This document shows positions 36,406 through 44,909 of a DNA stretch of 64,000 bases, in pieces. Positions within the stretch are counted from its first letter, which is position 1. Every line of letters begins with the position of its first letter. The position numbers were made by a program, and so were the translations under genes. The notes under the pieces were generated by a model. The model was not told the DNA's origin and did not search any database. It saw only the letters and a list, made by a program, of their open reading frames with translations. Where the stretch lies: contig NZ_PPFD01000002.1 of the NCBI RefSeq assembly GCF_009653635.1, forward strand, positions 1-64,000, in the 5' to 3' direction. This stretch comes from Endozoicomonas sp. OPT23 (GTDB lineage: Bacteria; Pseudomonadota; Gammaproteobacteria; Pseudomonadales; Endozoicomonadaceae).

Positions 36406-37646
36406 TTTTTCTGATCCGAATAAGGGTCAGCAGCATCACGAAGAGCGTCACCGACAAAAACAAAGGCCATAATCAACACCACAAAGATCAGTACCGGAAA
36501 AAACTGCCAGACCATGTTCTGTTGAATATCGGGGTCTTGCGCTTTTTGCAGCAATACGCCAAGACTGTTGGTTGGGTCGGTCAATCCGAGACCCAGAAAA
36601 CTGAGACTGGTTTCAGCCAGAATGACGTAGGGAAAGTTAATCAGGGTATCGACTATGATATAGCTGGAAAAACTGGGCACCAGATGTCGCCAGATAATAC
36701 GACCGCTGCTGGCGCCACTGAGTTGTGCAGCAAGTATATAGTCCTGGTTTCGCTCGGTGAGAATATGTGTTCTTAGTCGTCTTCCCAGAGCGGCAAAATC
36801 AAGGGCGCCAATAATAACGGCAATGGCGAAGTACCTCTGGGTTGGCGTAATTTCCAGACTCGACAACATCACTGCACAAGCCAGATAGACCGGAATGGCT
36901 GGAATAACCCGAACGGCTTCAGTAAAGCTCATCAATATCGAATCAACCCGACCGCCAAAATAACCACTGGTACCACCGATCAGCAGTGACACCATCAGTT
37001 TTACGATCAGGGCAACAATGGCAATGCTGACAGTAACCCAGATAGCATGCAGTGTTCGGCTGAAGATATCCTTGCCATCTTCATCGGTACCCATGATATG
37101 TATCTGGCCATTATCGATGCCAAAAAGGTGGCGATTCCAGCGCAGCTCAATGCCTAATGCTTCGATTTCAATAACCTGATACTCCCAGCCTTTTACGAGA
37201 AACTGCAAGTAGCGGCGCTGGTCTCTGCGTATTTCATATCGATTCTGTTCTGAAGAATCCAGAGCACCACTTTCGGTCATGGCATCAAGAGCATCCAGTC
37301 CACCTCCAGCAGACAATAATGCCGAGAAATCCAGCTTGGCTTCTGGCTTGTTGTAGGTATAAGCGAACGGTCGCAATGAAAAACCATTTTCATCCCAGAA
37401 CTTTATGGCCTGTGGGGCGCCTCGCTGATAGCTCGCATCGGCACCGCGAATGCTTGGGTCAACGGGCGCAAAGAAAGGTGCAAAAAACCCAAGAAGAAGG
37501 AATGAAAAAAGCAGCCAGCCAGCAATAACACCACTGGTTTTACGCGCAAAACGGTTTTTAATAAGAACAAACTGCCCAGCAGTATAATAAGCATCGTCGT
37601 TTGTTGGCTGTTTGGTCGTTCTCAGTCGTGCAATCAAACTGGTCAT
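36402..37646 (-). CDS. ABC importer permease (YejE/OppC type)
   Basis: A 414-aa inner-membrane permease of the OppC class. A long N-terminal extension with one helix (VIAGWLLFSFLLLGFFAPFFAP) precedes a periplasmic insert and the five-helix core with the EAA-type loop (AAQLSGASSGRIIWRHLVP). The ATG at 37646 has a perfect AGGAGG 8 bases upstream, inside the end of the preceding gene, and is preferred over an ATG at 37670. Together with the other permease it forms the pore for the substrate brought by the 694-aa binding protein. Confidence 0.9.
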   Translation of the reverse strand: MTSLIARLRTTKQPTNDDAYYTAGQFVLIKNRFARKTSGVIAGWLLFSFLLLGFFAPFFAPVDPSIRGADASYQRGAPQAIKFWDENGFSLRPFAYTYNKPEAKLDFSALLSAGGGLDALDAMTESGALDSSEQNRYEIRRDQRRYLQFLVKGWEYQVIEIEALGIELRWNRHLFGIDNGQIHIMGTDEDGKDIFSRTLHAIWVTVSIAIVALIVKLMVSLLIGGTSGYFGGRVDSILMSFTEAVRVIPAIPVYLACAVMLSSLEITPTQRYFAIAVIIGALDFAALGRRLRTHILTERNQDYILAAQLSGASSGRIIWRHLVPSFSSYIIVDTLINFPYVILAETSLSFLGLGLTDPTNSLGVLLQKAQDPDIQQNMVWQFFPVLIFVVLIMAFVFVGDALRDAADPYSDQKK

Positions 37647-37647
37647 C

Positions 37648-38850
37648 TTATTGTCCTCCTGCCAGTACACTTTTGCGTACTCTTGGATCTATGGCAGCGA
37701 GAACACTGTCGGTAATAAAGTTCATGCTGATAACAACCAGAGCCACCAGAAACAGAATGGCAGCCGCAAGCTCCTGATCATTGGTCAGTGCCAGAGCTTC
37801 TATCAGGAGTGCTGCGGCATCGGTCAAGCCGATAACAACAGCGACAATGGGGAGGTCGTTGAAGACTCGCTGAAAATCAAATCCGACACTGTTAAAGAGC
37901 GGGCTGATTGAGTGACGAACCGGGTATTTAACCCAGAGTGCAACACCGGAGACACCACGAGCCCTCGCCGCTTCCACATAAAGCTTGTTGGACTCATCAA
38001 CCACCAGAGCACGAACCGTTTGTTGTTGCAGAGCAGTCGCAGCCCAGCCAATAACAAAAATAGGCAGCCAGATGTGAGCCAGAAAATCAGTCAACTTTCC
38101 TGTTTGAAAGCCTGCATCACCAAACCAGGGTTCGCTTTTCCACTGGTCAGAGAAAAGCCCAACGGGGGCAGATTCACCGGCGAAAACAAAGAGAAGAATG
38201 ATGGTCAGAGCTAAAAGAAAGTTGGGCAGAGCCAGACCAAGATAGCTGACCATTCTTAGCAATAAATCGAGCAGTTTGTTGCTGGTCAGACCCAGAGTAT
38301 TAACACCACGCTGAAGTTTGCTGTTATGAGGATTGTGGTCACGCCATGGTTGGTTGATAACAAAAGCGGAAAGAATGCCAAAAGGCACTGCAATCAGATA
38401 AGCAAAAAAGAGTCCGGCGATACAAAACCAGAAACTCATCCAGAAACGATCACCCAGTGCCAGGTTTACTGACTGGCGTTTTGCGCAGGAATAGCCCAGA
38501 TCGCCATTTAGTGTCAGCTCAGAGACCCAGCTCAACCAGCGCACGGGCATGGGCTGATCAAGGCCAAGTCGTACCCGTTCGGCATCAATATCTGCCTGAC
38601 TGATGCTTTCGCCCTGAGTATTTTTATAAGCCATGATCTTCTCGGCACAATCACCGGGAAGCACTTCCATCAAGGAAAAAACAATACCACTGACCAGTAA
38701 CAAGGTGATCAGGGCAAGAATATAGCGGTTAAGAATATAGTGGAAATACTGGCTGCTGCGGGCCTTCCAGAATAAAAGACCTCCGACGCTCAACAGCACC
38801 CAGAACAGCCAGGTATCGGTTAAAAATGAAGTAAGAGTATCGAGCAGCAT
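37648..38850 (-). CDS. ABC importer permease (YejB/OppB type)
   Basis: A 400-aa OppB-class permease with an extra N-terminal helix (LFWVLLSVGGLLFWKA) before the usual first helix (YILALITLLLVSGIVFSLMEVLPGD). The EAA-type loop (YVEAARARGVSGVALWVKYPVRHSISP) is clear. It is the first permease of the operon, 80 bases after the binding-protein gene, and its stop is one base from the start of the second permease. Substrate range is set by the binding protein and not visible here. Confidence 0.9.
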   Translation of the reverse strand: MLLDTLTSFLTDTWLFWVLLSVGGLLFWKARSSQYFHYILNRYILALITLLLVSGIVFSLMEVLPGDCAEKIMAYKNTQGESISQADIDAERVRLGLDQPMPVRWLSWVSELTLNGDLGYSCAKRQSVNLALGDRFWMSFWFCIAGLFFAYLIAVPFGILSAFVINQPWRDHNPHNSKLQRGVNTLGLTSNKLLDLLLRMVSYLGLALPNFLLALTIILLFVFAGESAPVGLFSDQWKSEPWFGDAGFQTGKLTDFLAHIWLPIFVIGWAATALQQQTVRALVVDESNKLYVEAARARGVSGVALWVKYPVRHSISPLFNSVGFDFQRVFNDLPIVAVVIGLTDAAALLIEALALTNDQELAAAILFLVALVVISMNFITDSVLAAIDPRVRKSVLAGGQ

Positions 38851-38930
38851 GGTCAGCCAGTCATTCCTTTATCAGCTTGTAAAGAGAGAGCGGCGAGCCA
38901 TTCAACTCTCCGCTCTTGAGTGGCTGGCGA

Positions 38931-41015
38931 TCAGTTACTGGCCAGTTTTCCGTCTTCCTTTAGGAACCACTGTGTCGGCATATAAGGGTAGGCACGGTAG
39001 TACTCGTAGGAATTGGTTTTTGGTGTTTCAAAGTTAGCCAGCTTGTTACTGCGATAAACCGGAGCTACTGCTTTTACAGTACCGATCATGAACAGGTCGT
39101 CGACCATGCGCTGGGCAATCTTCTGACCCACCTTGTTGGACTCGGAACTGCCTGGCTGCAGCTGAACAAACTCGCTGGCCAGTTTTTCCATCATTTCAAC
39201 GGTGGCTGGTGGCTTAACGCCTTCTGCACCATTGGAATCGCGATACTGAGCCCAGAGCAGGCCGGTACGCAGGCCGAAGAAACTGTCGTACGGTGGCAGC
39301 AGGGTTTCGGTATTGGTGGCAATGTTCGACAGTGGGCGGCCAGCGGTCCAGTTATGCACTTCCAGCTCATTGGCTGACTGAGCGTTACGGTATTCATCAC
39401 TGGTCACTTCCTTGATGGTGGTTTTAACACCAACGTCGGTCCAGTTGGCTGAAACAATCTCGGCCACTTCGGTAGGAATACCCTGGGTTGTGTAGTGAAT
39501 GGTCAGCTTCAGTTCCTTGCCTGAAGGTAGTTCGAGAGTTCCGTTACCATCACTGTCTTTCAGGCCCGCCTGTGCCAGCAGTTTCTTAGCTTTACCAGCG
39601 TCAAAAGAGATGTTGCTCTGCTTCTGCTGTTTGGTAACAAAGGGTGTGGTGTCGCCATCAAATGCGGTGTATTGAGTGGGTTTACCCAGCTTGAAGTAAG
39701 CAACTTCGTTGATACGGTCACGATCGATAGCTACAGACATGGCCTTACGGAAGTCGTGCTTGTTGAACAGTGCACTTTTTTCCTTGTCTTTGGCAGTCAT
39801 ATTGAATGCAAAAGTCGCCATGCCTACTGTTGGGCGCAGGGAGATCTGGTAGTTACCTGTTTTACGGTTCTCTAGCAGTACTGGCGCTGAAGGCAGGTTG
39901 ACGGCCTGAGTCTTGTAATCAATCTCGCCGGAAATCAGTCGTGCGGTCTGAATATCTTCATCGCCGATAAAGACTTCACTGATCTCGTTGATATAAGGAA
40001 GCTGGTTACCCGCGGTATCGGTCTGGAAGAAGTAAGGGTTGGCAACCAGGCGACGACCTTCCAGTGTTTCTTCTACAACAATGTGTGATTCAAGCGTTGG
40101 AGCAATAGCGGTGAATCCAGCCTTAACCAGACGGTCGGATGCCGCCTTGTCTTTCAGCAGAGGGCTAGGAACGTCCTTCCAGTCAGACTGGCCGTAATAG
40201 AAGTTGATAACCGCATAACCATTGTCAAAGCCCAGTGATTGAGCCAGCTTGTCAGCGTTCTTGTTCAGCTTTGGGTGGAACTTCTCCAGCAGGTGTTTTG
40301 GCTGGAATGGCTGAGCGTAATCCTGAGCAAACATTGACGCCAGTGCTGGCATGGGCGCATTAAGAGAGAAGCGAACAGTGGTGTCATTCAGCGCTTCAAC
40401 TTTCATCGGCTTGCCAGCGGACAGGAAACGATCCTTTGGTTTTTCGATGATGTTCTTGTCCATCAGCAGGTGGTTGTACCAGAAGGCAATGTCTTCAGCG
40501 GTGAAGTCGTCGCCGTCGGACCACTTGTGGCCTTTACGCAGAGTCATAGTCAGTTGAGTAAAGTCTTCATTCCATGCCCAGGACTTGGCGACGTTAGGTA
40601 CGACAGTGGTCAGGTCATCGCTGAAACGAGTCAGGTTAACGTGTCGTACAGATAGCAGGTCTGAAGTGCCGGACTCTGTTGCTTTGGAGATACCATCCAG
40701 TACACCGCCGTATTGGCCAATGGTCTGGTAAGGTGCAATCACTAGCGGTTCACTTGGCAGACGCTGGCTCAGTGATGGCAGTGCAGGGTTGCCGGCAATA
40801 CGTTTGTTCAATGATTGAATAGCAGGGTTTTCGCTGAACTTCATGGAGCAGTTATGGGTGGCTTCCAGTTCTGCTTTTTCAAACAGGTGAGGAAAACTGC
40901 TGCCAGCTTCGGGGCCTGCAACAGCAGGGCAGGAAGCTTGAGCCGATACCGCTGTTGCCAGCAGCGTCATGGCGCCAAGGTATTTCAGGGAAGATAAAGA
41001 CATAGGCCTAAACAT
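38931..41015 (-). CDS. ABC transporter substrate-binding protein, SBP_bac_5 family (YejA/OppA type)
   Basis: A 694-aa periplasmic binding protein with a signal peptide (LKYLGAMTLLATAVSAQAS). Family features are visible: LTMTLRKGHKWSDGDDFTAEDIAFWYNHLL and FNKHDFRKAMSVAIDRDRINEVAYF. It is long for the family, closer to YejA (about 600 aa) than to OppA (about 540 aa). YejA-type proteins bind oligopeptides or peptide-like antibiotics. Because the operon begins with a phosphohydrolase and is next to AEP genes, a phosphonate-containing compound is an alternative substrate (inference). AAGGA lies 9 bases upstream. Confidence 0.9.
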   Translation of the reverse strand: MFRPMSLSSLKYLGAMTLLATAVSAQASCPAVAGPEAGSSFPHLFEKAELEATHNCSMKFSENPAIQSLNKRIAGNPALPSLSQRLPSEPLVIAPYQTIGQYGGVLDGISKATESGTSDLLSVRHVNLTRFSDDLTTVVPNVAKSWAWNEDFTQLTMTLRKGHKWSDGDDFTAEDIAFWYNHLLMDKNIIEKPKDRFLSAGKPMKVEALNDTTVRFSLNAPMPALASMFAQDYAQPFQPKHLLEKFHPKLNKNADKLAQSLGFDNGYAVINFYYGQSDWKDVPSPLLKDKAASDRLVKAGFTAIAPTLESHIVVEETLEGRRLVANPYFFQTDTAGNQLPYINEISEVFIGDEDIQTARLISGEIDYKTQAVNLPSAPVLLENRKTGNYQISLRPTVGMATFAFNMTAKDKEKSALFNKHDFRKAMSVAIDRDRINEVAYFKLGKPTQYTAFDGDTTPFVTKQQKQSNISFDAGKAKKLLAQAGLKDSDGNGTLELPSGKELKLTIHYTTQGIPTEVAEIVSANWTDVGVKTTIKEVTSDEYRNAQSANELEVHNWTAGRPLSNIATNTETLLPPYDSFFGLRTGLLWAQYRDSNGAEGVKPPATVEMMEKLASEFVQLQPGSSESNKVGQKIAQRMVDDLFMIGTVKAVAPVYRSNKLANFETPKTNSYEYYRAYPYMPTQWFLKEDGKLASN

Positions 41016-41062
41016 AGGTGCGTTCCTTTTTGTTTTAATTAAATTCCAGTAGTAACTGCGCT

Positions 41063-41884
41063 TTAGCTTTTACTTGTTGCCAGCAATTTTTCGCTGACGG
41101 GTTTTCCGTGGTTATTAATGCCCAGCAATTCGCAGGCGATTCCGCAAAGTTCGGTCTGCTTTGGCTGACACTGTTGCTGGTGGCTGAAGTGCTGCCCCAT
41201 AACAAACAGTGGAATCTGTCGCTCTTCTGGCAGGTTGCCACCATGACTGTTATCTCCGTTCATTCCATGATCAGCCGTAACCAGAATCTGATATCCCTGT
41301 TCTAGCCATTGAGGAATAAAGTCAGAAAGAATCCCGTCTGTATGGCGAACCTTGTTGCGGTAATGTGAACTGTCGCCACCCGCTTTATGGCCGGCGTCGT
41401 CAATATTCATGGGATGGATTAGCAGAAAGTCAGGGTCGTATGTTTGGCGAAGGTATTCAGCGTCAAGAAACAGGTGGTCATCAGGGTAGTGATCAAGATG
41501 GTAGAAGCAGCCGTGTTGAATCAACTGTTCCTTATCAGAGGTGTGACGATCCCGAACAGGGTTATAGGGAGTTCGGTTATAGAGTTCACTGACCCAGTGA
41601 TAAGCCGCTGCAGCTGTTGTCAGGCCAGCGTCGCGTGCCAGACTGAAGATGCTGGTCTGGGTAGAGTTACGTGATACATGATTATGCAGAATTCCGCTCT
41701 GAACGGGTGGGGTACCGGTAAGCACTGCTTCATACAGAGGGCGGGACAGAGAAGGCAGTTCACATTCAAGTTGGTACAGTGTGGCCTGCTGCCCCTGGCA
41801 GAGAGCCTGCATATAACCCATGCAATCTCTGGCAGACTCATATTTAAGTCCGTCCAGAATAATCAGTATGACTTTGTTGCTCAT
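41063..41884 (-). CDS. Alkaline-phosphatase-superfamily hydrolase (phosphodiesterase/phosphonate hydrolase-like)
   Basis: A 273-aa protein of the alkaline phosphatase/nucleotide pyrophosphatase fold. The first metal Asp is in ILIILDGLKYESA; the nucleophile region is ELPSLSRPLYEAVLTG (Ser or Thr); later metal ligands are in HPMNIDDAGHKAGG and VTADHGMNGDNSHGG. No signal peptide is present, so it works in the cytoplasm. It is shorter than phosphonoacetate hydrolase (about 410 aa). As first gene of the ABC operon it probably processes what the importer brings in: hydrolysis of a phosphodiester or a phosphonate ester would fit (inference). Confidence 0.78.
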   Translation of the reverse strand: MSNKVILIILDGLKYESARDCMGYMQALCQGQQATLYQLECELPSLSRPLYEAVLTGTPPVQSGILHNHVSRNSTQTSIFSLARDAGLTTAAAAYHWVSELYNRTPYNPVRDRHTSDKEQLIQHGCFYHLDHYPDDHLFLDAEYLRQTYDPDFLLIHPMNIDDAGHKAGGDSSHYRNKVRHTDGILSDFIPQWLEQGYQILVTADHGMNGDNSHGGNLPEERQIPLFVMGQHFSHQQQCQPKQTELCGIACELLGINNHGKPVSEKLLATSKS

Positions 41885-41970
41885 CAGTGCTCTGCTTAAC
41901 CTGAAGAAATAATGCGGAGTTCAGGTTAAACAGAGAACATGAATAGAAAATGTCTGAAATAAGACGAAAA

Positions 41971-41999
41971 TATGACAATTGTTTTTTATTGCTGTCATA
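41971..41999. promoter_or_regulatory. Inverted repeat in the divergent promoter region
   Basis: TATGACA (41971-41977), 15 bases, TGTCATA (41993-41999), in the 217-base gap between the divergent hydrolase and methyltransferase genes. TATGACAAT recurs at 46117-46125 upstream of phnW. A shared operator is possible. Confidence 0.35.
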
Positions 42000-42101
42000 G
42001 AGACAGAAACAGCTGCCATAAATATAAAAGCCACCGCCACATTTTTACTTTCAAGTAATGGACTAGGCTATCTACAGAATATTCAGCCGTTGAGTTTTGT
42101 C

Positions 42102-42851
42102 ATGTCCCTTTATGATGCGAGAGTAGCTTCAGCCTATAAGACAGGTGTTAGTTTGTTGCCCTGGAGGCGGTGGGCAGAACCCTGGACTTATCATCAAGTG
42201 CTAGGTGATATAGCAGGGAAAGATATTCTTGATGCAGCCTGCGGTGTTGGTGTTGTCAGTTTGATGATGGCAGATCTTGGCGCAGGTTCAGTGACCGGCG
42301 TAGATATTTCTTCAGCAATGATCGACAGGGCAAAGCTGGATAGTACCGCACCAGTGATTAACTACATCAATTGTGACTTTTCTGATTATCAGGCGGCGTC
42401 GCCCCACGATATTGCTGTAAGCAGTTTTATAGTGAATGAAGCGGAAACTGTGGAGCAGCTTGGATTGTTTGTTCGAGCTTTTCACAGAAATTTGAAAGTG
42501 AAGGGAAAACTGGCACTGGTTCTGGATATACCGGACAGGCTACAAGGTGTTGATCACTCGTCTTATGGTTATAGATTCTCACTGCCTGAAGGTCGGATGA
42601 AGGATGAGGACCGATTCAAACTCTATATTGACGTTGATAAGAGTCTGGTAGAACTGGAGTTGAGCTATTTCTCTTATTCAACCATTAGAAATATTCTTGA
42701 AGAAAATGGTTTTCAAGAAGTCGCCTTTACGCCATTGATGGTTCCTGAAGAAGCCCACAGAGCTATGCCTTCAGATTACTGGGACATGATGATTTGCCGG
42801 CCGGGGCTTTTTGTTGTGAGTGCTATAAAAATGTCTAAAAGCCAGCTTTAA
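42102..42851 (+). CDS. Class I SAM-dependent methyltransferase
   Basis: A 249-aa methyltransferase: motif I ILDAACGVGVVSLMMA, then VTGVDISSAMIDRAK (acidic residue that binds the ribose of SAM), and the FSDYQAA-HDIAVSSFIVNE region. The substrate is unknown; it is of the small-molecule type. The ATG at 42102 starts at the usual place; an upstream start at 41979 would add 41 residues running through the promoter region. It is divergent from the ABC operon, and its last 81 bases overlap the 3' end of the convergent iron alcohol dehydrogenase gene, so both ends are coding. Confidence 0.85.
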   Translation: MSLYDARVASAYKTGVSLLPWRRWAEPWTYHQVLGDIAGKDILDAACGVGVVSLMMADLGAGSVTGVDISSAMIDRAKLDSTAPVINYINCDFSDYQAASPHDIAVSSFIVNEAETVEQLGLFVRAFHRNLKVKGKLALVLDIPDRLQGVDHSSYGYRFSLPEGRMKDEDRFKLYIDVDKSLVELELSYFSYSTIRNILEENGFQEVAFTPLMVPEEAHRAMPSDYWDMMICRPGLFVVSAIKMSKSQL

Positions 42852-43922
42852 CTTGGCAATATCACCACTGTAATTTCTGCCGCGTTGTCCCTTTGATGCT
42901 GAATCAATGAGGAGCATCCACTCTGTTTCACTGTAGCCATAGTGATTAGGGTCGTAGGAAACATCCAGTTCTGTCAGAAACGTCTCAAGCAGGTCGGCTG
43001 CATCAGTGCAGGAGCTGTTGAATATCTGTTGAGTACAACTCTGCATAAATCTGTCTTCAGAGTTTGCCCTGAGAATGGTTGGCAGCGTAAAGCTGCAGGC
43101 AATGCCATGAGCAGTACCTTTTTCCAAAGTGATTGCATACGACAGATTATGAGCAATAGCAGTACGGGTATTGGAAAAAGCCAGTCCGGCCAGGGTTGAA
43201 GCCAGTTGTAACTCTTCTCTGGCAACATCGGCATTGGTTTCGAGGTTAAGCTGAGGCAGATATTGATAAATCCTTTTTATAGCCTCAAGTGCATAGTTCG
43301 TACTGATTGGGTTTCTATGAATATTCCACAAACTTTCCAGAGCGTGTGACAGAGCATCAAGCGCAGAACTGATGGCTACACGTTTGGGTAATGTTCGGGT
43401 TAAGTCAGGATCAAGAATAGCGGCTTCTGAATAAAGGGAGGGCGCTGATAAAGAGTGTTTTTTGTTGTTCTCAGGGTTCCATACCGTTGCCCAGCAAGTG
43501 ACTTCACTGCCAGTGCCTGCTGTTGTTGGAATGCAGATAAAAGGTATGGGATTAATAATCGGGCTTGCTTCCAAAACAAGCTCTTCCAGCTCTCTGGCTT
43601 CTCCCGAGCAGGCGGCTATTGCTTTACAGGCGTCGATGACTGAACCGCCGCCAAGGGCAATAATAATCTCGGGGGAAGGCTCTGTTGCCTGCAGCCTGCT
43701 GCAAAGATGCTTTAAATGAGGGATTGAAGGGTTCTCTTCAACACCGTCAATAATGCAGTCAGGTTCTCTGCCAATGATTCCGGAAATGCGAAGAGTGAGT
43801 TGCTTAAAGTAATCCGAACGGTAGGTCAAAACTCCATAACGTCTTCTGCCAATAAGGTCTTTTAAAACAGACAGAGAGCCTGAGCCGGAATAAATAGAGA
43901 CCGGGTTCGAGAACGTCCACAT
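42771..43922 (-). CDS. Phosphonate-associated iron-containing alcohol dehydrogenase
   Basis: A 383-aa group III alcohol dehydrogenase: ALGGGSVIDACKAIA (NAD binding), TTAGTGSEVTCWATVW, and metal ligands in ALDALSHALESLW and IAHNLSYAITLEKGTAHG. A subgroup of this family is regularly encoded with 2-AEP genes; a characterised relative, PhpC, reduces phosphonoacetaldehyde to 2-hydroxyethylphosphonate. Here, downstream of phnW-phnX, it may oxidise 2-hydroxyethylphosphonate into the pathway or handle acetaldehyde (inference). The gap of 123 bases from phnX contains a short open frame of unclear meaning. Its 3' end overlaps the methyltransferase gene. Confidence 0.85.
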   Translation of the reverse strand: MWTFSNPVSIYSGSGSLSVLKDLIGRRRYGVLTYRSDYFKQLTLRISGIIGREPDCIIDGVEENPSIPHLKHLCSRLQATEPSPEIIIALGGGSVIDACKAIAACSGEARELEELVLEASPIINPIPFICIPTTAGTGSEVTCWATVWNPENNKKHSLSAPSLYSEAAILDPDLTRTLPKRVAISSALDALSHALESLWNIHRNPISTNYALEAIKRIYQYLPQLNLETNADVAREELQLASTLAGLAFSNTRTAIAHNLSYAITLEKGTAHGIACSFTLPTILRANSEDRFMQSCTQQIFNSSCTDAADLLETFLTELDVSYDPNHYGYSETEWMLLIDSASKGQRGRNYSGDIAKLKLAFRHFYSTHNKKPRPANHHVPVI

Positions 43923-44045
43923 GGCTGCAGTACCTCTGAAGTAATCAAGCTGTCAGCTAAAATACGGTCGTGAAATTGTGGCAGCTGAATACCATGAGAT
44001 GTCAGTATTTCAGCCGCTTTATAGTAGAGCTGCCAATAAAAAGAC

Positions 44046-44876
44046 TTAGGGCTGTTCGCCAGCCAGCAACCTTCTTTCAATGTCATCAATCACATCAGGC
44101 AAATCTGCAACAGAGTCGATCACATAGTGGGCGCCGGCCTGATAAAGACGTTCCTCGCCTTTCTGTCGAATAGCATTCTGTTCGTCGGTTGAAAGTGTCT
44201 GCCATTCAAACAGCTCTATACCCGCTTCATTTCCGGAAACAGAAACACCCACTGTCCATAACCCTGCGTTCAAACCTTCATAAATACCCGGAATGGTGTC
44301 ATCGACTTTTATGCAGGCTTGCAGGTTTTCAACTTCCAGCTCAATCAGGTTCTTTAATGTCATGTGAGGGTATGGTCGACCTCTTGGAACATCGGTGGCA
44401 GCAACAATGCTTTCAGGACTGAAGCCTTTCGCTGAAGCTTTGGCAATTAAACCTTCAATCATGGCCTGACTGTATCCGGTATTACTGCCAACCCTGATAT
44501 TTCGCAGTTGCAGGTAATCAAAGGTTTCTTTGGCTCCGGGGATCAATTCTGCTCTTTTATTAATCGCTTCGATCTGGATCGGCACAAATTGCTTATAAAG
44601 TCGATCAGTATCGGCTTTTTCCGGTGCTTTGCCATGAACGTTTATCCAGGCTTGCTGTATTCTTGGCATGGCTAATAGCTGGCAGATGTGCTCGTATTTC
44701 TCGGTCCCCATGGGAACTCTGGCTTCTGCATGGCTGATAGGTACGCTGTTCTGTTCAAACAGCATACAAAAACCATCAATGGGAGCCAGTGACCCATAAT
44801 CCACGACAGTGCCAGCCCAATCAAAAATAACGGCTTGTACTGGGCCGGAGTAGCTGCGCTTGAATCTGAAGTTCAT
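44046..44876 (-). CDS. phnX: Phosphonoacetaldehyde hydrolase (phosphonatase)
   Basis: A 276-aa HAD-superfamily enzyme that splits phosphonoacetaldehyde to acetaldehyde and phosphate. The nucleophile Asp is in VIFDWAGTVVDYG; the Schiff-base Lys is in the cap segment MGTEKYEHI, the feature that separates PhnX from other HAD phosphatases; the Mg-binding Asp pair is in CIKVDDTIPGI. Length is normal. It starts 33 bases after the phnW stop on the same strand, giving a complete two-step AEP route. Confidence 0.95.
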   Translation of the reverse strand: MNFRFKRSYSGPVQAVIFDWAGTVVDYGSLAPIDGFCMLFEQNSVPISHAEARVPMGTEKYEHICQLLAMPRIQQAWINVHGKAPEKADTDRLYKQFVPIQIEAINKRAELIPGAKETFDYLQLRNIRVGSNTGYSQAMIEGLIAKASAKGFSPESIVAATDVPRGRPYPHMTLKNLIELEVENLQACIKVDDTIPGIYEGLNAGLWTVGVSVSGNEAGIELFEWQTLSTDEQNAIRQKGEERLYQAGAHYVIDSVADLPDVIDDIERRLLAGEQP

Positions 44877-44909
44877 TTTTTAGACAAGTCTCTTTTGTTT
44901 GTAGATATG

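Noticed and set aside
34717-41015. Naming the importer yejABEF outright
   Set aside because: Architecture (double ATPase, two permeases, long binding protein) is Yej-like, but the neighbours and extra N-terminal segments leave the substrate open, so only the type is given.
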